Source: Streptomyces yatensis (lineage in GTDB: Bacteria > Actinomycetota > Actinomycetes > Streptomycetales > Streptomycetaceae). Taken from it: a DNA stretch of 64,000 nucleotides. Every line of letters starts with the position of its first letter. Within the stretch, counting starts at the first letter, position 1. A program made the position numbers and the translations under genes. Below, piece after piece: positions 58,914-64,000 of this stretch. The notes below the pieces were generated by a model that was not told where the DNA came from, did no database searches, and was given only the letters and a program-made list of their open reading frames with translations. The stretch covers positions 2,914,001 to 2,978,000 of the forward strand of contig NZ_CP072941.1 of the NCBI RefSeq assembly GCF_018069625.1, in the 5' to 3' direction.

Positions 58914-60335
58914 TCAGTTCTCCGGGCTCTGCAGACGGGCGAGAATCTCCGGACCGAGATCGGTCACATCGCCCGCGCCCATGGTGAGAACAAGGTCACC
59001 GGGCTTGGCCATTCCGGCGATCAGCTCGGGCACCGCGTTCCGGTCGTGTTCGGCGGTCACATCCGCCCCGTGGCGGGCCGCGGCGTCGATCACCAGGGCG
59101 CTGGTGATGCCGGGGACCGGGTCCTCGCGGGCGGGGTAGATGTCCAGGACCACGGAGGCGTCGGCGAGCGCGAGCGCCTCGCCCATCTCGGTGCCCAGCT
59201 CCTGGGTGCGGCTGAACAGATGCGGCTGGAAGACCACCAGCACCCGGCCCTCCCCGGCGCCGCCGCGGATCGCCTCGAGGTCCGCGGCGATCTCGGTGGG
59301 GTGGTGGGCGTAGGAGTCGATCACCTGCACCCCGGCCTCGATGCCCTTGAGCTGCAGCCGCCGCTTGACGCCCGTGTACGAGGCGAGGGCGGGGGCCAGC
59401 TCGTGGGCCGGGACACCGAGGGCGGCGCCCGCGGTGAGGGCGGCGACGGCGTTGAGCGCGTAGTGGCGGCCGGGGACGGAGACGGTGAAGGTGATTTCCG
59501 CGCCGCCCAGCGATTCCGCGAGCCGGACGGTGACCTCGCTGGTCAGCCCGTGCGGCTCGATGGCCAGGACCCGTACGTCGGCGCCCTCGTCCTCGCCGTA
59601 GGTGAGCACCCGCGGCCCCTCGCCCCCGCTGACCCGGGCGGTCAGCTCACGGGCGCCGGACTGGTCGGCGGAGATCACCAGCGCGCCGCCGGGCCGGATC
59701 CGGCCGACGAAGGTCTCGAACGATGCGTAGATCTCGTCCATCGAGGCGTAGTTGGCGTGGTGGTCGAGTTCCACATTGAGGATGATCGCCACCTCGGGCG
59801 CGTACTTGTGGAAGCTGCGGTCGCTCTCGTCGGCCTCGGCGACGAAGATCTCGCCGTCGCCGTGGCGGGCGCTGGAGCCGGGGGCGTCCAGATCGCCGCC
59901 GATGACGTACGACGGGTCCAGGCCCAGGGTGCGCAGCGAGACGGCCAGCATCGAGGTCGTCGTCGTCTTGCCGTGGGTGCCCGCGACCGCGATCGGCCGG
60001 GAGCCGTCCATCAGCGCGGCGAGCGCGTCGGAGCGGTGCACCACCGGGATGCCGCGCTCGCGCGCCGTGACCAGTTCGAGGTTGTCGGCGCGGATGGCGC
60101 TGGAGACGACGACGCTGGTGGTGTCGGCGGCGATGTTCCCGGCGGCATGGCCGATGTGCACCGTCGCGCCGAGGTCGCGCAGCGCCCCGACGATCGGCGA
60201 GTCCTTGGTGTCGCTGCCCGAGACCCGTGCGCCGCGCATGGCGAGGACCTTCGCCACGCCCGACATCCCGGCGCCGCCGATGCCGATGAAGTGCGGTCGA
60301 TCCAGCGCGTCGGAGGCGGTGCCGGCCGGTGCCAT
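58914..60335 (-). CDS. murC: UDP-N-acetylmuramate-L-alanine ligase MurC
   Basis: A 473-aa cytoplasmic ligase adding L-Ala to UDP-MurNAc in peptidoglycan synthesis. The N-terminal nucleotide motif is FIGIGGAGMSGVAKVL, the ATP P-loop VAGTHGKTTTTSML, the central FVAEADESDRSFH and the C-terminal YAHHPTEIAADLEA. Streptomycetes keep murC outside the main division/wall cluster, as here. ATG 60335 has GGGGAG upstream. msrB follows; a small conserved gene precedes it by 122 nt. Confidence 0.96.
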   Translation of the reverse strand: MAPAGTASDALDRPHFIGIGGAGMSGVAKVLAMRGARVSGSDTKDSPIVGALRDLGATVHIGHAAGNIAADTTSVVVSSAIRADNLELVTARERGIPVVHRSDALAALMDGSRPIAVAGTHGKTTTTSMLAVSLRTLGLDPSYVIGGDLDAPGSSARHGDGEIFVAEADESDRSFHKYAPEVAIILNVELDHHANYASMDEIYASFETFVGRIRPGGALVISADQSGARELTARVSGGEGPRVLTYGEDEGADVRVLAIEPHGLTSEVTVRLAESLGGAEITFTVSVPGRHYALNAVAALTAGAALGVPAHELAPALASYTGVKRRLQLKGIEAGVQVIDSYAHHPTEIAADLEAIRGGAGEGRVLVVFQPHLFSRTQELGTEMGEALALADASVVLDIYPAREDPVPGITSALVIDAAARHGADVTAEHDRNAVPELIAGMAKPGDLVLTMGAGDVTDLGPEILARLQSPEN

Positions 60336-60457
60336 GTACGGGTCTCCCCTGGTTCTCGGTGAGTGCTGTCGGCCCGATTCTCGCACCCCCGGCGGCCCGC
60401 CCCGCCGATGGCCGCGGGGACCCGCGCCGCGGCCCGGCCACCGGCCGTGGTCCGGTC

Positions 60458-60952
60458 TCAGCCGCCGGCCGTGGTCTGGTCCTCGTCCACCGCGTGCGAG
60501 AAGAGCTTCAGCACCGGGACCCCCACCTTGTGGCGCGCCCGCGAGGCCCAGTCCCGGTGGAAGAGCTCCTCCACGAAGTGCGGGGCGGTGAGCACGATCA
60601 CCTCATCGGCCTGGGTCTCCTCCACGACACCGCGCAGCACCTCCAGCGGACGGCGCTGGACGACATGGCCCCGGGCCTGGCTCCCGGCCCCCTGGAGCGC
60701 GGCCACCGAGTGGGTCAGCGCCTGCTCGGCGGGCTCCAGCGCCTCCCTGCCCTCCGGCTCGTCCCCCTCCTGGGTGGCCTGCTCCAGCTCGCCGAGGGCG
60801 ATGTCGTCGATCGCGCGCAGCAGCCGGTCCTTGCTGCCCCGGGGCTGCATCAGGACGACGAAGGAGACCGGGTCGTCGCCGTGCAAGGTGGTGACGAATT
60901 CCACGTCGGCGGGGGTCAGGGGCTTCTCAATCATCAATACGCTCGTGAACAC
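60458..60952 (-). CDS. Conserved actinobacterial protein of unknown function
   Basis: A 164-aa soluble protein. It has alternating strands and helices (VEFVTTLHGDDPVSFVVLMQP, then ADEVIVLTAPHFVEELFHRDWASRARHKVGVPVLKLF), like a small Rossmann or universal-stress fold. The middle is acidic (LEQATQEGDEPEGREALEPAEQ). No catalytic motif is certain. GTG 60952 has GAAGGG 9 nt upstream; ATG 60934 is the alternative. It lies between a RibD-C reductase gene and murC on the same strand and follows an AT-rich promoter-like stretch. Confidence 0.72.
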   Translation of the reverse strand: MFTSVLMIEKPLTPADVEFVTTLHGDDPVSFVVLMQPRGSKDRLLRAIDDIALGELEQATQEGDEPEGREALEPAEQALTHSVAALQGAGSQARGHVVQRRPLEVLRGVVEETQADEVIVLTAPHFVEELFHRDWASRARHKVGVPVLKLFSHAVDEDQTTAGG

Positions 60953-60990
60953 GGCGGATGCCCTTCTCCTTCGCGATCCTTTTCGCGGGT

Positions 60991-61020
60991 TTACGGACGT
61001 TTTTATAAGTTATTGGTAAA
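60991..61020 (-). promoter_or_regulatory. AT-rich promoter-like stretch before the gene at 60952
   Basis: Unusually AT-rich for this DNA. On the minus strand it reads ...AATAACTTATAAAAACGTCC..., giving a TATAAA -10-like element about 50 nt before GTG 60952. It overlaps the end of the RibD-C gene. Confidence 0.4.
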
Positions 61021-61834
61021 TCCGACGGTAGCGGGTGAAAAGAAACCCGGCTTCCTCCAGGACGGAATCGAGAGTGAACTGTTCCGGTTCCCCCAGTTCG
61101 ACCCCGTCCATGATCCGTTTCGCGTCGCCCGCGGTGACCAGGGGGGCCACCGCCAGACACAGTTCGTCCAGCACCCCGGCCGCCGCGAACTGCGCCAGCA
61201 GTGTGGGGCCGCCCTCGGTGAGCAGCCGGGTGTGGCCGAACTCGGCGAGCGCGGTCACGACCGCCGCCGCGTCGACCCGCCCGGACGGCCCCGCCGCGGC
61301 GAAGACCACCTCGGCCCCCGCCGCGCGGGCGCGCTCGATCCGCTCCGCCGCGGCCGCCGCGCCCGTGATCACGATCGTCGGGACCAGCGGCTCGGTGAAC
61401 AGCGGCGTCGAGAAGTCCAGGTCCAGGCTCGCACTCACCACGGCGATCGCGGGCGCGGGCGCCTGGCCGAGCGCGGCCCGCCGCTCGGCGAACGCCTCAC
61501 GGGCGCGCGCCGGGCGGTAGCCCTCGAGCCGTACGGTCTCCGCGCCCACCACCACGGCGTCGGCGAGCCCGCGCAGCACCCCGAAGATCCGCATATCGGC
61601 GTCGGAGGACAGCGGCTTGGACCGGCCGTCGTGATGGGCCGCCCCGTCCAGCGAGGACACCATGTTGGCCCGCAGGAAGGCGCCCGAGGGGCCGTGCGGC
61701 GGCTCCGGATACGCGTAGGCGTCGGCCAGTTCGTCGAGGCCCCATTCACGGTCTTCGGCTGCGCGGTCTCCGGTGGACGTTTCGGAAGGGCTGTCGGCAG
61801 ACGTTCGGACAGGCACGGGGAACAGGCGTCGCAT
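61010..61834 (-). CDS. RibD C-terminal/dihydrofolate-reductase-like pyrimidine reductase
   Basis: A 274-aa protein with the RibD_C fold. Landmarks are FLRANMVSSLDGAAHHDGRSKPLSS, VVVGAETVRLEGYRPAR and the NADPH-side HTRLLTEGGPTLLAQF. It lacks the deaminase half of RibD. Related stand-alone proteins reduce riboflavin intermediates or other pteridine-like substrates. ATG 61834 lacks a good ribosome site; GGGAGG lies 15 nt away. It is divergent from zapE with 67 bp between. Confidence 0.88.
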   Translation of the reverse strand: MRRLFPVPVRTSADSPSETSTGDRAAEDREWGLDELADAYAYPEPPHGPSGAFLRANMVSSLDGAAHHDGRSKPLSSDADMRIFGVLRGLADAVVVGAETVRLEGYRPARAREAFAERRAALGQAPAPAIAVVSASLDLDFSTPLFTEPLVPTIVITGAAAAAERIERARAAGAEVVFAAAGPSGRVDAAAVVTALAEFGHTRLLTEGGPTLLAQFAAAGVLDELCLAVAPLVTAGDAKRIMDGVELGEPEQFTLDSVLEEAGFLFTRYRRIYQ

Positions 61835-61887
61835 AGGCCGCAGTGTGACATGCCTCCCTCTCGGACAGTGCTCGGGTGAAGAGCGAC

Positions 61888-61893
61888 TACCCT
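61888..61893 (+). promoter_or_regulatory. -10 element for leaderless zapE transcript
   Basis: TACCCT ends 8 nt before the zapE GTG. With no ribosome site upstream, a leaderless mRNA beginning at or next to the GTG is likely. Confidence 0.35.
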
Positions 61894-61901
61894 GGATATC
61901 C

Positions 61902-63020
61902 GTGTCTGCACCAACCACCGCATCCGGCTCGGCAGGCCGCATAGCCGCCGAAGCCCCCGTCGCTCTCACCGCCCGTGCGCCGCAGGTTCCCGCGGAACGC
62001 CTGGTCGCCGAGATGGTGCCGCCTCCCCGCTTCGCCACCGTGAGCTTCGACAACTACATCACCGACCCCGGCCAGCCCAGCCAGGCCGAGGCGGTCGAGG
62101 CGCTGCGCGGCTTCGCCGCACAGCTCGACGGCGGGGCGGGCGCGAAGGGCGGGCGCCGCAGGCACTGGTTCCGCCGGGAGGCCAAGCCCGCGGCAAGCGG
62201 CGGCCCGCGCGGGATGTACCTCGACGGCGGCTACGGCGTCGGCAAGACCCATCTGCTGGCCTCCCTGTGGCACGCCACTCCGGCCGCCCCCGAGCTGAAG
62301 GCGTTCGGCACCTTCGTGGAGCTGACCAACCTGGTCGGCGCGCTCGGCTTCCAGCAGACCGTGAAGACCCTGAGCGGCCATCGGCTGCTGTGCATAGACG
62401 AGTTCGAGCTGGACGACCCGGGCGACACCGTGCTGGTCTCCACGCTGCTGGGCAAGCTGGTCGAGGCGGGCGTGGCGCTCGCCGCGACGTCCAACACGCT
62501 GCCCGGCAAGCTGGGCGAGGGCCGGTTCGCCGCGGCCGACTTCCTGCGCGAGATCCAGGGGCTGTCCGCCCACTTCCGTACGCTGCGCATCGACGGCGAG
62601 GACTACCGCCACCGCGGTCTGCCCGCGGCCCCGGCCCCGCACTCCGACGAGACGGTCACCCGGGCCGCGCGCCACATACCCGGCGCCTCCCTGGACGACT
62701 TCCCCGCCCTGCTGGACCATCTGTCCCGGGTGCATCCGAGTCGCTACGGCGCGATGTGCGACGGCGTCCAGGCCGTCTGCCTGACCGGGGTCGGCCCGAT
62801 ACCCGACCAGTCGACCGCGCTGCGGCTGGTGGTGCTGGCCGACCGGCTCTACGACCGCGAGGTGCCGGTGCTGGCCTCCGGGGTGCCGTTCGACCAGCTC
62901 TTCAGCGAGGAGATGCTGAACGGGGGCTACCGGAAGAAGTACTTCCGGGCGATATCCCGGCTCACGGCCCTGGCCCGGGACGCGAAGGGGCTGGCCGACG
63001 TCGCGTCGTCGGGACGTTGA
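61902..63020 (+). CDS. zapE: Cell division protein ZapE (AFG1-like ATPase)
   Basis: A 372-aa AFG1/ZapE family P-loop ATPase. Walker A is YLDGGYGVGKTHLLASLWHA, Walker B LLCIDEFELDDPGDT and sensor AATSNTLPG; arginine-rich RKKYFRAISRL is near the end. In E. coli ZapE modulates the FtsZ ring under stress; the actinobacterial role is not established. GTG 61902 with no ribosome site suggests a leaderless transcript. Single gene. Confidence 0.92.
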   Translation: MSAPTTASGSAGRIAAEAPVALTARAPQVPAERLVAEMVPPPRFATVSFDNYITDPGQPSQAEAVEALRGFAAQLDGGAGAKGGRRRHWFRREAKPAASGGPRGMYLDGGYGVGKTHLLASLWHATPAAPELKAFGTFVELTNLVGALGFQQTVKTLSGHRLLCIDEFELDDPGDTVLVSTLLGKLVEAGVALAATSNTLPGKLGEGRFAAADFLREIQGLSAHFRTLRIDGEDYRHRGLPAAPAPHSDETVTRAARHIPGASLDDFPALLDHLSRVHPSRYGAMCDGVQAVCLTGVGPIPDQSTALRLVVLADRLYDREVPVLASGVPFDQLFSEEMLNGGYRKKYFRAISRLTALARDAKGLADVASSGR

Positions 63021-63262
63021 GCGCGGGTGGGGCGGATCGGGGCGGATGGGTGCGTCGGATGGACGCGGCGCATGGATGCGGCGCATGGCTGACCGCCCCG
63101 GGAACGCATCGCTGAGCGGATAGTTGCCATACATCGCTGACCGGACCCGCGGCGCATCGCTGACCGGACCCGCGCACCGCTGATCGGATGGTTCACCCTG
63201 CCCCCGCACCCGTGATACACACGTGCGGTCATCTTCTCTGTCCGCCAGCAGGGAGTTACCGC
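63021..63262. repeat. Intergenic region with GCATCGCTGACCGGACCCGC repeats
   Basis: Between zapE and the PhoX-like gene, CATCGCTGACCGGACCCGC occurs twice in tandem (63133-63177) with further diverged copies (GCATCGCTGAGCGGA, CACCGCTGATCGGA), and GGATG(G/C)G(T/G)GC-like units lie before them. No gene is supported. Confidence 0.5.
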
Positions 63263-64000
63263 ATGTCAGCGACACGACGTCAGCTTCTCGGCCGCACCGG
63301 TGCGCTGGGGGCCTCCATCGCCTCGATCGCCTTCACCGGCAGCGTCTCCGAACTCTTCGCGGGGACGGCCGCGGCCGCCGAACCGGACCCCCAGCCACTC
63401 GGCCGGGGCGGCTACGGCCCCCTCGTCCCCGACCCCGATGGACTGCTCGACCTGCCCGAGGGATTCCGCTACCGGGTGCTCTCGCGCGAGGGCGACGAGC
63501 TCCGCTCCGGCGAGGGCAAGGTCCCCAGCCACTGCGACGGCATGGCCGCCTTCCCGGGCCGCAGCGGCGGCCGCCACGGCCGTACGCATCTCGTCCGCAA
63601 CCATGAGAACCGTAATGACGCCGCGATCCGCGTCCCCGCGGTCAGCGGCCTCACCTACGACCCGATGGGCCTGGGCGGCTGCACCGCTCTGGAGCTCGAC
63701 TCCGGCAACCGCGTGCTGTCCGAGCGGGTGGCCATCGCGGGCACCGCGGTCAACTGCGCGGGCGGCCCCACGCCCTGGCACACCTGGCTGACCTGCGAGG
63801 AGACCGAGGACCTGGCCGGTACCAACGGCTACACCAAGGACCACGGCTTCATCTTCGAGGTCGACCCGTACGATCCGCGCCGCACCGGCGCCGTACCGCT
63901 CACCGCCATGGGCCGCTTCCAGCACGAGGCCATCGCGGTCGATCCGCGCAACGGCGTCGTCTACGAGACCGAGGACGCCTTCGAGAAGCCCTTCGGGCTC
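63263..64000 (+). CDS. PhoX-like (DUF839) secreted phosphatase, 3' end cut by window
   Basis: The first 246 codons of a Tat-exported protein. The signal carries RRQLLGRTGALGASIASIAF with the twin Arg, cleaved near TAAAAEP. The PhoX/DUF839 start follows: LGRGGYGPLVPDPDGLLDLPEGFRY, SHCDGMAAFPG, LVRNHENRN and NCAGGPTPWHTWLTCEET. Such enzymes are calcium/iron-dependent extracellular phosphatases, often phosphate-regulated; no pho box was identified. GGGAG lies 8 nt before ATG. It runs off the right edge. Confidence 0.87.
   Translation, partial: MSATRRQLLGRTGALGASIASIAFTGSVSELFAGTAAAAEPDPQPLGRGGYGPLVPDPDGLLDLPEGFRYRVLSREGDELRSGEGKVPSHCDGMAAFPGRSGGRHGRTHLVRNHENRNDAAIRVPAVSGLTYDPMGLGGCTALELDSGNRVLSERVAIAGTAVNCAGGPTPWHTWLTCEETEDLAGTNGYTKDHGFIFEVDPYDPRRTGAVPLTAMGRFQHEAIAVDPRNGVVYETEDAFEKPFGL

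Noticed and set aside
61435..61923. Cys-rich ORF start (MSHCGLCDACSPCLSER) overlapping the RibD-C gene in another frame
   Set aside because: Tempting as a metal-binding leader, but the ribosome site touches the ATG and the frame runs deep into the RibD-C coding region.

Overview
The window looks like chromosomal DNA of a Streptomyces (actinomycete). GC content is very high with strong third-position GC bias. Most gene starts are GTG or ATG, many genes overlap as ATGA/GTGA pairs, and several families are typical of streptomycetes: DUF2637, the XRE/DUF397 pair, SAV2148-type HEPN protein, solitary murC, and a sulfur operon with an RRHVDL leader peptide. I found no tRNA, rRNA, insertion sequence, prophage or CRISPR array. 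No species is assigned.

Layout. 1-18.3 kb: housekeeping and accessory genes, namely a GntR regulator, a DUF2637 membrane protein, an anti-sigma-type ATPase, a GH38 alpha-mannosidase, PoxB, a long-repeat PP2C-like protein whose metal-site aspartates look replaced, a disulfide-reductase-type flavoprotein, an F420/PPOX protein, RsgA with a possible translated leader, a YihY protein, a secreted M15-type zinc peptidase, a membrane HTH/peptidoglycan-binding fusion and a GNAT enzyme. 18.4-28.3 kb: one assimilatory sulfur operon, with a cysteine-containing leader peptide, sulfite reductase, zinc-ribbon protein, CysH, CysC, CysD, CysN, an SsuABC-like transporter and a sirohydrochlorin chelatase. 28.4-36.4 kb: an XRE/DUF397 unit with a divergent partner, a phosphodiester glycosidase, a Uma2 protein, a secreted subtilase and an MMPL transporter.

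36.4-45.4 kb: an Erm-type 23S rRNA methyltransferase behind a ~520-nt leader with a small upstream ORF, a sugar ABC importer operon on the other strand, an APH-fold kinase, a TIGR03086 protein, a DEDDh exonuclease and a GntR/ABC-ATPase pair behind a 22-bp palindrome. 45.4-49 kb: a SAV2148 protein and a copper amine oxidase that appears split into two secreted proteins. 49-58.4 kb: glgX, treY and treZ (glycogen to trehalose), interrupted by a cellulose-type LPMO with a CebR box and a TTA codon, and by a GNAT gene that has its own upstream ORF. 58.4-64 kb: msrB, murC, a small conserved protein and a RibD-C reductase on the minus strand, then zapE and a PhoX-like phosphatase cut by the window end.

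How it fits together. The sulfur operon takes sulfate from APS through sulfite to sulfide and includes siroheme supply; its leader peptide suggests cysteine-sensed attenuation. GlgX trims glycogen, TreY rearranges the chain end and TreZ releases trehalose. The erm and GNAT loci share an unusual promoter layout (A-tract, GGCG, -35 box, 18-bp spacer) and a short ORF with a strong ribosome site before the main gene. This resembles the WhiB7/WblC antibiotic-response logic and is the observation I would follow first. The split amine oxidase with a non-consensus cofactor motif is the second.
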